A DNA stretch of 31,205 nucleotides from a virus. A program made the position numbers and the translations under genes. Below, piece after piece: positions 14,714 to 22,384 of the stretch. The first letter of the stretch is position 1, and each line of letters starts with the position of its first letter. The notes under the pieces were generated by a model, which was given only the letters and a program-made list of their open reading frames with translations, searched no databases and was not told the DNA's origin. The DNA is taken from IMG/VR virus record IMGVR_UViG_3300036770_002879, positions 1 through 31,205 of that record. One strand, given 5' to 3'.

Positions 14714-15514
14714 ATGACTGTAACAATTGGAAAAGGTATTCGTGCTGGTAAGTATGGTGGATGGAACTTCTCTACAGAAGAGAATTTTCAATTCAGCAAC
14801 TTAGGAACGAACATTTATGAACTTGCAAGAGTTGTAGATAAGTGTGGTGAGAACAACGTCTTTGTTGATCTTGGGGTTGACTATGGAGTTTCTTCTCTTA
14901 CCATGACCTATGACGCTGTAGAGAGAAACAATACAGTTTATGGTATTGATGTTCAATTCAAACGACTTGGATTTGATCTCTGGCAATATCCAAACTATAA
15001 TTTGATTCAAGGTGATAGTTCTAGTGTCGGAAAACACTGGGACACTAATGAATATGGAACAGTCAAACTATTGTTTGTGGATTCCATTCACGTCGCATGT
15101 CAAGTTCTATCAGAACTTTATCACTGGTGGGACCATATTGAAGAAGGTGGTTACATCATCTTTCATGATACGAATTGGCCTGCTGGTATGCATGACTTAA
15201 CTTGGCATCCTGAGGTTCAAGAGAAAGGACTCAAGTGGGATCGTCCAGAGGTTGCTGTTGGCAGATTTTTTGCCATTCAACCTTTATTTGAAGAACACGG
15301 AAACACTGGATTCACTTATGAAGATAGTCATATTCATGTTCGCCATCGCCCAGAATCTTGGGGTATGACTACAGTTCATATCAAAAATAAAGATAGAGAT
15401 TTTAGGAACAACATTGGAAATTGGGATGAAGTGTTTCAAGATAGAAACACTGTTGTCGGATACTTCCAGAAAGAACCAGAAGCATTTTTACTTGAAGATA
15501 TTAGAGAAGAATGA
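14714..15514 (+). CDS. class I SAM-dependent methyltransferase
   Basis: A 266-aa protein of the Methyltransf_24-like group. The SAM-binding loop is VFVDLGVDYGVSSL, motif II is TVYGIDVQ, and a VKLLFVDSIH strand leads to the active site. An alternative in-frame GTG at 14687 would overlap the AsnB-like gene. It probably O-methylates a sugar of this glycan. Ends in an ATGA overlap with the next gene. Confidence 0.75.
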   Translation: MTVTIGKGIRAGKYGGWNFSTEENFQFSNLGTNIYELARVVDKCGENNVFVDLGVDYGVSSLTMTYDAVERNNTVYGIDVQFKRLGFDLWQYPNYNLIQGDSSSVGKHWDTNEYGTVKLLFVDSIHVACQVLSELYHWWDHIEEGGYIIFHDTNWPAGMHDLTWHPEVQEKGLKWDRPEVAVGRFFAIQPLFEEHGNTGFTYEDSHIHVRHRPESWGMTTVHIKNKDRDFRNNIGNWDEVFQDRNTVVGYFQKEPEAFLLEDIREE

Positions 15515-16386
15515 ACCCGATCCGACATTTTCATGTATGCTGTGACGGAAGTTTCGGCAATAGATATAGTGGTTTGATAGGAGGTCTCACACTAGCAAGA
15601 CTGTGTGGACTTCCTGTAACTGTAAGTTGGCCAAGCACTAACATGTGTCGTGCTCTCTGGGAGGATATTTTTCAACCTTTGGATATTGATGTTGTTGATT
15701 GGAGACTGAAAGAATTTTATCCTCATGCGGATAAGTATGATTTCATTTCGGTCAATGATCAACATATGAAGTTTTTTGGTAAGAATGCTATTGATCCAGC
15801 AAACTTATCACCACAACAATTTGTAGAGTTAGTCCGAAGCAGTAGTAAAAATATTTTTTATTACACTCCTCTTCTTTATGAATGGATTCCTCAGGAAGAG
15901 ATCAACAAAACAATCAGAGCATTGCAGTTTAGTGATCATATCATGAGAGAAGTATCTACATTCCTCAAAGAAAATCAACTAAATGGTGGGTACTATGGTA
16001 TTCATCTTCGCATGACTGATTTTGTAAACATTGAATCTTTTGATGTAGATCATTGGATTCGTGTTGTAAATAGAGCAGTAGATCAAAAGTTTTTTGTTTG
16101 CTCCGATGATCCAGAAACTGAAGAACGTTTTAATCAACTCCCCAATGCGTTTTCTTATCCCAAAAAGTATAAGACCGAAAAGTTTATACCAGAAGGAGAT
16201 TGGCATCATCCGTACACTGATGAAGATGGAAGATACTCTGTCTTCAATGTTGAACGAGGGACAGAACACGTCAAGGAAGCGGTAATTGATTTTCTTCTCC
16301 TTGCTATGTCAAAACCATTTGATACGGGAAAGCAAAGTACCTTTTTGAAGATGGCAAAGCGAGTTGGAGATGCGTTCAATGGATAA
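15511..16386 (+). CDS. fucosyltransferase-like (GT-B, GT23/GT65-like) protein
   Basis: This 291-aa protein has GSFGNRYSGLIGGLTLARLCG at the N-terminus, then YYGIHLRMTDF with the key arginine, and a later FFVCSDDPETEERF strand. These follow the pattern of NodZ/FUT8-like transferases that use GDP-fucose. Classification is by motif only and the acceptor is unknown. It is the third fucosyltransferase-type gene in the cluster. The next gene starts 8 nt before its stop. Confidence 0.65.
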   Translation: MNPIRHFHVCCDGSFGNRYSGLIGGLTLARLCGLPVTVSWPSTNMCRALWEDIFQPLDIDVVDWRLKEFYPHADKYDFISVNDQHMKFFGKNAIDPANLSPQQFVELVRSSSKNIFYYTPLLYEWIPQEEINKTIRALQFSDHIMREVSTFLKENQLNGGYYGIHLRMTDFVNIESFDVDHWIRVVNRAVDQKFFVCSDDPETEERFNQLPNAFSYPKKYKTEKFIPEGDWHHPYTDEDGRYSVFNVERGTEHVKEAVIDFLLLAMSKPFDTGKQSTFLKMAKRVGDAFNG

Positions 16387-17122
16387 GATTTCTATTGCAA
16401 TTCCTGCTTATGAGATGAAGGGGTACGGTTCAGCATATTTGCTACAACTATTCTCAAGCATTCATAGGCAGTCATATAAAAATATTGAAGTTCTTGTATC
16501 CGATCATTCAAAAAATAATGAGATCCTTGATCTTTGTGAGACATATTCTGATAGATTCAACATAGTATATGTAAGGAATTTCTATGACCATGGAAATGGT
16601 CCTGCAAATACTAATGTTGCAATCAAACATTGCACGGGTGATCTAATCAAGATCATGTTTCAGGATGATGTCTTTACTGATGAGTTTGCCTTACTAAGAA
16701 TCCGCGAAAGATTCTTAGACACCAACGCATCTTGGGTGGTTACAGGGTTTGCTCATACTAGAGATGGGTGTGATTTCTATAGACCAATGATTCCTCGTTG
16801 GTCTGATCATCTCTTAGAGGGACAGAACTTTATGGGAGGTCCTTCAATTGTTACGATGAGAAAAGAATGCGTAGAACTGTTTGATCCAAATTGTAAGATG
16901 CTGATGGATACAGAGTTTTATCATAGGATGAGGTATAATTATGGTATGCCATCTATCATAGAAAACATACTTGTTGCAAGCAGAGAAGGTGATCATCGGA
17001 TCTCTGCAAATTTAGATCTCGATATTGTTTGTCAACATCCCGATGGATCTTGGGAAGCTAATAGTCAAGAACTTGAGTATGTGACAAACAAGCATAAGGA
17101 GACTAGAGAATATGCAAATTGA
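16379..17122 (+). CDS. GT2 family glycosyltransferase
   Basis: The 247-aa protein has a classical GT2 N-terminus: ISIAIPAYEM, QSYKNIEVLVSDHS, ANTNVAIKHCTGDLIK and FQDDVF as the DxD-like site. ATG 16379 is used; earlier in-frame codons (TTG 16364, ATG 16370) would lengthen the overlap. No membrane segment, so it probably acts at the inner face of the membrane on a soluble nucleotide sugar. Confidence 0.85.
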   Translation: MDKISIAIPAYEMKGYGSAYLLQLFSSIHRQSYKNIEVLVSDHSKNNEILDLCETYSDRFNIVYVRNFYDHGNGPANTNVAIKHCTGDLIKIMFQDDVFTDEFALLRIRERFLDTNASWVVTGFAHTRDGCDFYRPMIPRWSDHLLEGQNFMGGPSIVTMRKECVELFDPNCKMLMDTEFYHRMRYNYGMPSIIENILVASREGDHRISANLDLDIVCQHPDGSWEANSQELEYVTNKHKETREYAN

Positions 17123-17939
17123 TTTATCAAACGCAACCTTTATCATGCCTCTCAGAATTGAGAGTCAAGATCGTCTTCGCAATATTGTACTCAGTCTTGC
17201 TTACCTCTTGAAAAATTTCAAAACAAATGTTATTATTCAAGAAGTTGATGAAGATTCAAAGTTTCAAAAGTATGCTGCACCTCAATTAGAGCATCTTCTT
17301 GAGGACCTATCATCAGTTACTTTGATCTATGAAGAGAGCAAAGATCCTATTTTTCATAGGACAAGAGTTCTCAATGATATGCTGATGGAATCCAAAACCG
17401 ATGTTGTAGTTAACTATGACACGGATGTAATCTTTCCAGTAGATAGTTACTACAAGGCGTATCATATGATTCTAGAACAAGGATATGATTTGGTTTATCC
17501 TTATGGTCAAGGAGAGTATCAATACAAAGTTAATGTTGATCAAGATCTAATTAATAGTCTTGTCAACTCTAACTTTTCAGAAGAATCTTTTAAGAATCAT
17601 CCAGATAAAGAACAATCAACATCCGACTATGGATGGGCTCAATTCTTCAAACGCCAGTCTTACATTGATGGTGGCATGGAGAATGAGCATTTTGTTTCAT
17701 ATGGTTATGAGGACAATGAAAGACCTGTCCGATTTGAAAAACTAGGTTATAAAGTTGGTAGAGTAAGGCAAACCATTTATCATATGGAACATGCCAGAAC
17801 AATGAACTCCTGGTTTACTAACCCACATATAGAGAATAATAAAAATCTATATGAATCACTCAAAGATATGACACCTGATGAATTACGAAACTACTATGAA
17901 AACGTCGATTATGTGAGGAGAAGAAATGGACAAGAATAA
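17112..17939 (+). CDS. GT7-C-like galactosyltransferase-type protein
   Basis: A 275-aa GT-A enzyme. The metal motif DTD sits in VVNYDTDVIFP (about residues 98-108). The acceptor domain GGMENEHFVSYGYEDNE matches the GT7 C-terminal pattern (GGxNExFxGxGxEDxE). Known relatives transfer Gal or GalNAc; the phage donor is unknown. Overlaps the previous gene by 11 nt and the next by 14 nt. Confidence 0.8.
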   Translation: MQIDLSNATFIMPLRIESQDRLRNIVLSLAYLLKNFKTNVIIQEVDEDSKFQKYAAPQLEHLLEDLSSVTLIYEESKDPIFHRTRVLNDMLMESKTDVVVNYDTDVIFPVDSYYKAYHMILEQGYDLVYPYGQGEYQYKVNVDQDLINSLVNSNFSEESFKNHPDKEQSTSDYGWAQFFKRQSYIDGGMENEHFVSYGYEDNERPVRFEKLGYKVGRVRQTIYHMEHARTMNSWFTNPHIENNKNLYESLKDMTPDELRNYYENVDYVRRRNGQE

Positions 17940-18747
17940 AGCAGCGTATAAACTGAAAGGTATTCCTCCTGTTCTCTGGATTAATCTAGACTCCGATGTC
18001 CATCGGCGTCAACATATGGAGAATCAGTTCAAGTATTGGGAGATTGAAAACCATACTAGAATTTCTGGAGTTGATGCACGTCAAGATGATCCAAGTGTTC
18101 ATCTAAGTGGTACAGTTCCTCATACCATGATTCCCAATGAGATTGGTTGCTGCATGTCTCATCTGAGAGCAATCAAATATTTTATTGAAGAAATGGACTG
18201 TGATGAAGTTATCATCATGGAAGATGATGCTTGTTTTGATCCAGTAAGATATTGGCCTTTTACATATAAAGAAGCGGCGGCCTTGTTTCCATATAACTAT
18301 GATGCAATGCAGCTTACCACAATCAACCCTGCTGTGGTTTATGTGACGCTACATAATCGCTTCATTAATGATTTTTCTGCAGCGGTATATGTGCTGAAGC
18401 GTTCACATGCTCAGAAAATTTATAATGCCCATGTGCGTGGTAACAAATTCAAACTTGATCAGGATGTAAGACCTAGAGCAACTTCCGAAGATGTTATCTT
18501 TGAGAGCGGAAAAGTATATTGTATTCCTCTATTTCTGTATCGTTTGGATCTTGGTTCGTCAATTCATCCAGAACATATTGACATATTCCACAGAAACAGT
18601 TATAATGGTATCTCCAATTTTTGGGCAGAGTCTAATAAAATTGATGATTGGAAGACTCTGTTCAATTGGAACGCATATTTGGGAAGACTTCCTCCTGGAT
18701 ATGATGAAAATGGAAAAATTGAAGGGCATCCTGCTCATCAATCATAA
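17926..18747 (+). CDS. GT25 family LPS glycosyltransferase
   Basis: This 273-aa protein has WINLDSDVHRRQHM at the N-terminus, EIGCCMSHLRAI, IIMEDDACF and a later FKLDQDV segment, the GT25 layout. GT25 enzymes add hexoses to lipooligosaccharide cores. It is the last gene of the glycan cluster; its TAA stop lies within the late motif that starts the next unit. Confidence 0.85.
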   Translation: MDKNKAAYKLKGIPPVLWINLDSDVHRRQHMENQFKYWEIENHTRISGVDARQDDPSVHLSGTVPHTMIPNEIGCCMSHLRAIKYFIEEMDCDEVIIMEDDACFDPVRYWPFTYKEAAALFPYNYDAMQLTTINPAVVYVTLHNRFINDFSAAVYVLKRSHAQKIYNAHVRGNKFKLDQDVRPRATSEDVIFESGKVYCIPLFLYRLDLGSSIHPEHIDIFHRNSYNGISNFWAESNKIDDWKTLFNWNAYLGRLPPGYDENGKIEGHPAHQS

Positions 18748-18750
18748 ATA
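18743..18750 (+). promoter_or_regulatory. late-promoter motif CATAAATA
   Basis: NATAAATA motif overlapping the GT25 stop codon, 54 nt before the SLH-protein start. It likely makes the outer-membrane-like protein a late product. Confidence 0.55.
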
Positions 18751-18804
18751 AAGTCTTGAAACTTTACAGTTTCTTTATACTTGTCGTTTAGTACTAAAAC
18801 ACAA

Positions 18805-19683
18805 ATGATTATTCGTTCACTAATTGCTACTGCTGTTGTTGCAACTGCTGCAGCTCCTGCCATGGCACAAGTCACCAGTGTGACTCAACTTAAGGACGTT
18901 CAACCTACCGATTGGTCTTATCAGGCACTTTCCAACCTGATTTCACGTTACGGTTGCGTTGCTGGTTATCCCAATGGCACCTTCCAACCTGGTCAACCTG
19001 CTACCCGTGCTGAGCTTGCTGCTCTCACCAATGCTTGCCTTGACCGTATCAGTGAGTATCAAAGCGCCGCTGACGCTGCTCTCGCCGCCGCTCTACGCGC
19101 TCAATTCTCCAAAGAGATTGCTGCTACCAACACCCGTGTGAGTGCCCTTGAGGTTGCTGCTGCTCAGAAAGCACAAGGCGTTGGCAACTATGTTGGTCTT
19201 GGCGTACTGCTGAACCAGCAGGGCGTTTCTGGTGCTGGTCAGTCTGCTCAGAAGACCGTTGGTGGTGCTACCCTTCAGGCACGTTATGCTGTGAAGACTT
19301 TCAGCAATCAAAATGCTGTGTCTGTTCGCCCTTATCTGAATGCTGTTGCTGGTCCTTCGGGTAACATCGGTAGTGCTGGTGGTGCTCTCGTGTCTTATGA
19401 CTGGAGCGTTTCCCGTGCTAAGTCTGGTGTAAGTCGTGCCAATGTGTATGCTGGTGCTGGTTATCAGGTTCCTTTTGTGAACAATTCTGATGCTAACTAT
19501 CAGTCTGCTGTTGGTAACCGTGGACAGGTTGTGTTTGCCCTTGGCGTTGAAGGTCGTATTACCAATTCACTAATTGGTTTTGCTGATCTGAAGTTCCCCA
19601 CCACCAATGCTGCTAACAGCTACGGTGCTACCAACGGAACCTATTCACCTGTGTTAACCACTGGTCTTGGTATCAAGTTCTGA
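18805..19683 (+). CDS. secreted SLH-domain mini-porin
   Basis: A 292-aa protein. Residues 1-21 form a signal peptide ending AMA-Q. An SLH domain follows (about 28-75: KDVQPTDWSYQAL, GYPNGTFQPGQPATRAELA), then an alanine-rich helix and about 180 residues of alternating strands ending GLGIKF, with the terminal Phe of outer-membrane barrels. Cyanobacterial SLH porins are about 500 aa, so this is a shortened version with a small barrel. Codon use is more GC-rich than neighbours, as in psbA. It probably sits in the host outer membrane. Confidence 0.75.
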   Translation: MIIRSLIATAVVATAAAPAMAQVTSVTQLKDVQPTDWSYQALSNLISRYGCVAGYPNGTFQPGQPATRAELAALTNACLDRISEYQSAADAALAAALRAQFSKEIAATNTRVSALEVAAAQKAQGVGNYVGLGVLLNQQGVSGAGQSAQKTVGGATLQARYAVKTFSNQNAVSVRPYLNAVAGPSGNIGSAGGALVSYDWSVSRAKSGVSRANVYAGAGYQVPFVNNSDANYQSAVGNRGQVVFALGVEGRITNSLIGFADLKFPTTNAANSYGATNGTYSPVLTTGLGIKF

Positions 19684-19711
19684 TACTGATCTGTTCCGAT
19701 CTTAAAACATT

Positions 19712-19739
19712 AGGGGGGGTTGACAGACCCTCCTTTTTC
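19712..19739 (+). terminator. intrinsic terminator with promoter -35 in its loop
   Basis: A G-rich arm (19713-19720) pairs with ACCCTCC (19727-19733) around the loop TGACAG, followed by T5. It ends the SLH gene transcript. Confidence 0.8.
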
Positions 19740-19748
19740 ATATATAAT
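19720..19748 (+). promoter_or_regulatory. consensus sigma-70 promoter for hli operon
   Basis: TTGACA (19720-19725) and TATAAT (19743-19748) are perfect consensus boxes with exactly 17 bp between. The -35 lies within the preceding terminator hairpin, so the unit both stops and starts transcription. The first gene starts 28 nt after the -10. Confidence 0.9.
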
Positions 19749-19775
19749 TGTGTAACAATTCGTAATAAAACGAAA

Positions 19776-19985
19776 ATGACTGTAACAACTAATGAGCGTG
19801 GTCAACAGAATATGTGGGCAATTGAACCGCCCGTTTATATTTCAGATGAAGACGCTATCAAATATGGGATGAAAACTCATGCAGAACGTGCTGAATCCGC
19901 TAATGGACGCTGGGCTATGGTCGGCATTGTTGCTGGTTTCATTTCTTATGCTTTCACTGGCAAACTCTTCTTCGGTATCTTCTGA
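19776..19985 (+). CDS. hli: high-light-inducible protein (Hli)
   Basis: This 69-aa single-helix chlorophyll-binding protein has the Hli core AE-x2-NGRWAMVGIVAG followed by ITG-like AFTGK. Hli proteins bind chlorophyll near photosystem II and help dissipate excess light. The extra N-terminal 38 residues are hydrophilic. Driven by a consensus promoter; its stop overlaps the next start (TGATG). Confidence 0.92.
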   Translation: MTVTTNERGQQNMWAIEPPVYISDEDAIKYGMKTHAERAESANGRWAMVGIVAGFISYAFTGKLFFGIF

Positions 19986-20071
19986 TGACTGAAATTATTT
20001 GGATAGCAACCACAGTTGCTTTTTTTGTAACTCTGGGTTATGCTGTAGAGAAACTTGCTGAAACTTATTGA
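19985..20071 (+). CDS. 28-aa single-span membrane peptide
   Basis: ATG overlaps the hli stop by 1 nt and its own stop overlaps the next ATG (TGATG). The peptide is one hydrophobic helix (IIWIATTVAFFVTLGYA) with a charged C-terminus, like small photosystem or cytochrome subunits in size. It does not match PetG, PetL, PetN, PsbM or PsbT that I can recall. Its place between hli genes suggests a thylakoid role. Confidence 0.55.
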   Translation: MTEIIWIATTVAFFVTLGYAVEKLAETY

Positions 20072-20232
20072 TGAGTGCTGATATGCTTGGGCAACTAAGT
20101 CTTGCCCTTCAAGAACTTTTAGAAAGTGGTGCTTGGTCTAATGATGATGAACTTAAAATTTGTGTAGCAGGCACTCTTCCAAAAGATAAATTTATTGTAA
20201 TTCAAAACACTACTAAGAGGACAAAACAATGA
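20071..20232 (+). CDS. small hypothetical protein (53 aa)
   Basis: ORF coupled on both sides by overlapping stop/start codons (TGATG, ATGA). It is soluble, with an amphipathic N-terminal helix (MLGQLSLALQELLESG) and a basic C-terminus. No known family. Its position inside the hli operon supports expression. Confidence 0.55.
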   Translation: MSADMLGQLSLALQELLESGAWSNDDELKICVAGTLPKDKFIVIQNTTKRTKQ

Positions 20233-20336
20233 ACGAAAGAGCAGAACGTATTAATGGTTGGGCAGCGATGATTGGTATTATTGCTGCGATGGGAAGCTAT
20301 GCTGTTACAGGACAGATCATTCCTGGTATTTGGTGA
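20229..20336 (+). CDS. hli: minimal high-light-inducible protein (35 aa)
   Basis: The peptide ERAERINGWAAMIGIIAAMG then TGQIIPGIW is the Hli chlorophyll-binding helix with almost nothing else. The conserved E, N, G and the C-terminal TGQ-x2-PG are intact. It is half the length of the first Hli. Last gene of the operon before a terminator/promoter element. Confidence 0.85.
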   Translation: MNERAERINGWAAMIGIIAAMGSYAVTGQIIPGIW

Positions 20337-20363
20337 AGTCTTGAACCAATTTCTAAATTGCCC

Positions 20364-20391
20364 ATCCCCCTCTTGACAGGGGGATTTTTTT
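20364..20391 (+). terminator. intrinsic terminator with promoter -35 in its loop
   Basis: ATCCCCCT (20364-20371) pairs with AGGGGGAT (20378-20385) around loop CTTGAC, followed by a T-run (seven T from 20385). Ends the hli operon. Confidence 0.85.
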
Positions 20392-20406
20392 ATGTTATGA
20401 TAAATA
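20373..20406 (+). promoter_or_regulatory. composite early (sigma-70) and late promoter for psbA
   Basis: TTGACA (20373-20378) and TATGAT (20396-20401) are 17 bp apart; the -35 sits in the terminator loop. The -10 runs directly into the late motif GATAAATA (20399-20406). psbA could thus be transcribed both early and late. Confidence 0.75.
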
Positions 20407-20564
20407 CACATTAAGAAACGTAACAAATCGTAACGTTTCTGATTCCTCTTCCTAACCGAGACCTATGGGGAGGTTAAACACAGTCTCTCATGCCCACACT
20501 GGAGGGTAGTGTGGGGAATACCGTAACATCCAGATACCCCCTGGATCATACCTACCCTTTTCAA
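20402..20564 (+). promoter_or_regulatory. structured psbA 5' leader
   Basis: This roughly 160-nt leader carries two 8-bp hairpins: 20414-20421 with 20433-20440, and 20493-20500 with 20508-20515. A 5-bp stem lies near 20530-20546. An in-frame ATG at 20490 would extend D1 by 25 residues not found in D1 proteins, so it is treated as leader. Likely controls psbA mRNA stability or translation. Confidence 0.5.
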
Positions 20565-21644
20565 ATGACTGCTACTATTGCTCAAAGACAATCTACTAAC
20601 TCCTGGGAACAGTTTTGCCAGTGGGTTACTTCAACGAACAACCGCCTTTATGTTGGTTGGTTCGGAACTCTGATGATTCCTACGCTGCTCGCTGCAACCG
20701 TATGTTTCATCGTCGCCTTCATTGCCGCACCTCCGGTGGACATTGATGGTATTCGTGAACCTGTTTCTGGTTCTCTCATGTACGGAAACAACATCATTTC
20801 TGGTGCTGTTGTTCCTTCATCCAATGCTATTGGACTGCACTTTTATCCCATCTGGGAAGCAAATTCACTAGACGAGTGGCTATATAATGGTGGTCCTTAC
20901 CAGCTGGTAGTATTTCACTTCCTGATTGGTGTCTTCTCTTATATGGGTCGTGAGTGGGAACTTTCTTACCGACTTGGTATGCGTCCTTGGATTTTTGTTG
21001 CCTACAGCGCACCCGTTGCTGCTGCTACTGCAGTGTTCCTCGTCTATCCCTTTGGACAAGGTTCCTTCTCTGATGGTATGCCTCTTGGCATTTCAGGAAC
21101 ATTTAACTACATGCTTGTTTTCCAGGCGGAGCATAATATCCTCATGCACCCCTTCCATATGCTTGGGGTGGCTGGTGTATTTGGTGGTGCTCTTTTCTCT
21201 GCTATGCATGGATCTCTGGTCACTTCTTCGCTCATCCGTGAGACAACTGAAGAAGTAAGTCAGAACTACGGTTACAAGTTTGGTCAAGAAGAAGAGACGT
21301 ATAACATTGTTGCTGCACACGGTTACTTTGGTCGTTTGATCTTCCAATACGCATCGTTCAACAACTCTCGTTCACTTCACTTCTTCCTCGCTGCATGGCC
21401 TGTAGTTGGTATCTGGTTTGCTGCTCTTGGTGTTAGCACCATGGCATTCAACCTCAACGGTTTCAACTTCAACCAGTCGCTGCTTGACAACAACGGTCGT
21501 GTGATCAACACTTGGGCTGATATTCTGAACCGTGCCAATCTTGGTTTTGAGGTAATGCATGAGCGCAATGCCCATAACTTCCCTCTTGACCTTGCTGCTG
21601 CTGATATCACTCCTGTGGCACTAGTAGCACCTGCAATCGGTTGA
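20565..21644 (+). CDS. psbA: photosystem II D1 protein
   Basis: This 359-aa D1 protein keeps photosystem II running during infection by replacing photodamaged host D1. Numbering matches host D1: Y161, D170, E189, H190, H198, H332, E333, D342 and A344 are all present, and the C-terminal 15-residue extension past A344 is kept for processing. Residue 130 is Glu, the high-light type. No intron is present. The first residues MTATIAQRQ fix the start at 20565. Confidence 0.98.
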   Translation: MTATIAQRQSTNSWEQFCQWVTSTNNRLYVGWFGTLMIPTLLAATVCFIVAFIAAPPVDIDGIREPVSGSLMYGNNIISGAVVPSSNAIGLHFYPIWEANSLDEWLYNGGPYQLVVFHFLIGVFSYMGREWELSYRLGMRPWIFVAYSAPVAAATAVFLVYPFGQGSFSDGMPLGISGTFNYMLVFQAEHNILMHPFHMLGVAGVFGGALFSAMHGSLVTSSLIRETTEEVSQNYGYKFGQEEETYNIVAAHGYFGRLIFQYASFNNSRSLHFFLAAWPVVGIWFAALGVSTMAFNLNGFNFNQSLLDNNGRVINTWADILNRANLGFEVMHERNAHNFPLDLAAADITPVALVAPAIG

Positions 21645-21669
21645 CACTCAAGGTATACCTTGATAAAAT
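21641..21669 (+). promoter_or_regulatory. sigma-70-type promoter with palindromic spacer
   Basis: TTGACA (21641-21646, overlapping the psbA stop) and TAAAAT (21664-21669) are 17 bp apart. The spacer is almost wholly a perfect 16-bp palindrome, TCAAGGTATACCTTGA (21648-21663). The expected start of transcription falls inside the stem of the following terminator. Confidence 0.7.
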
Positions 21670-21670
21670 G

Positions 21671-21692
21671 GGAGGGGAAACCCTCCTTTTTT
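21671..21692 (+). terminator. intrinsic terminator after psbA
   Basis: GGAGGG (21671-21676) pairs with CCCTCC (21681-21686) around a GAAA tetraloop, followed by six T. Confidence 0.9.
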
Positions 21693-21693
21693 A

Positions 21694-21801
21694 ATGATTA
21701 GTTCAGAAACTCCATATAAACTAGCACAGATTATTAGAGACACTTGGCCTCAAATTTATAGACCAAATAAATCAAATAAAAAAGAACCTAAAAAATCTTG
21801 A
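21694..21801 (+). CDS. small basic hypothetical protein (35 aa)
   Basis: This ORF begins right after the psbA terminator and ends in TGA within the next -35 box. The N-terminus is soluble and the C-terminus is very lysine-rich (NKSNKKEPKKS). No Shine-Dalgarno is visible. A promoter whose start lies inside the terminator would supply a short leader. It may be a real tiny gene or chance. Confidence 0.4.
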   Translation: MISSETPYKLAQIIRDTWPQIYRPNKSNKKEPKKS

Positions 21802-21826
21802 CATGGTATTCAATCCGTGCTAACCT
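21798..21826 (+). promoter_or_regulatory. sigma-70-type promoter
   Basis: TTGACA (21798-21803) and TAACCT (21821-21826), spacing 17 bp; the -10 is weak. Located 25 nt before the secreted protein at 21851. Confidence 0.5.
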
Positions 21827-21850
21827 GCAAATGTTCATACTGATTTTGTT

Positions 21851-22108
21851 ATGATTGTCCGTTTACTTATTACTTTTGGATCTTTAGTTGCTATGAATGC
21901 TCCAGCATTTGCATATGGCAACTACCCTCAAGCACAATATAATCCTCCTTCTTTTTATTCTCCTGGAGGAAATTCATCTCCTGTTGTTGTTCCACCAACG
22001 GTAATCATGCCTGGTGATGTGAACTCATCAAAAAAGAGTTGCAAGGAAAACGTAATTGATTTCTTTTTGATTTCTTGGAGAACAAGAACGGGAGATTGTA
22101 CAGAATAA
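21851..22108 (+). CDS. secreted proline-rich small protein
   Basis: The 85-aa product has a signal peptide (residues 1 to about 22, ending in AFA-Y), then a proline/serine-rich stretch (about 25-55). A C-terminal region with two cysteines (KKSCKEN and GDCTE) could form a disulfide. It is probably exported to the periplasm or outer surface. No family recognised. Confidence 0.7.
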   Translation: MIVRLLITFGSLVAMNAPAFAYGNYPQAQYNPPSFYSPGGNSSPVVVPPTVIMPGDVNSSKKSCKENVIDFFLISWRTRTGDCTE

Positions 22109-22141
22109 TAAAAAATATTAAATAAAAGAAAACTCACAATT

Positions 22142-22384
22142 ATGTCCTTTACTGTTTATTCAAAAGACAATTGTCCTTATTGTCAAAAAATTGAACAACT
22201 TTTACAGTTTGCTGAAGTTCCTTACGTCATTTATAAATTAGACAGAGACTTCACACGTCAGGCATTTTATGATGAGTATGGTGTAGGAGCCACTTTTCCT
22301 CAAATCACTTTTGGAAATACTCATATAGGTGGTTGTTCTGATACAATTAAGTTTCTAAAAGAACAAAAACACTTACCGCAATAA
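22142..22384 (+). CDS. glutaredoxin
   Basis: The 80-aa protein has the active site CPYC (residues 11-14), a cis-proline segment TFPQI and the glutathione-binding GGCSD. It would reduce disulfides, probably of ribonucleotide reductase or ThyX-linked metabolism. The stop overlaps the next ATG by 1 nt (TAATG). Confidence 0.93.
   Translation: MSFTVYSKDNCPYCQKIEQLLQFAEVPYVIYKLDRDFTRQAFYDEYGVGATFPQITFGNTHIGGCSDTIKFLKEQKHLPQ

Noticed and set aside
20490-20564. 25-residue N-terminal extension of D1
   Set aside because: D1 proteins begin at MTATIAQRQ; the extension is translated from a hairpin-rich leader.
20565-21644. Group I intron or homing gene in psbA
   Set aside because: D1 reads through without interruption and residue numbering matches host D1 throughout.
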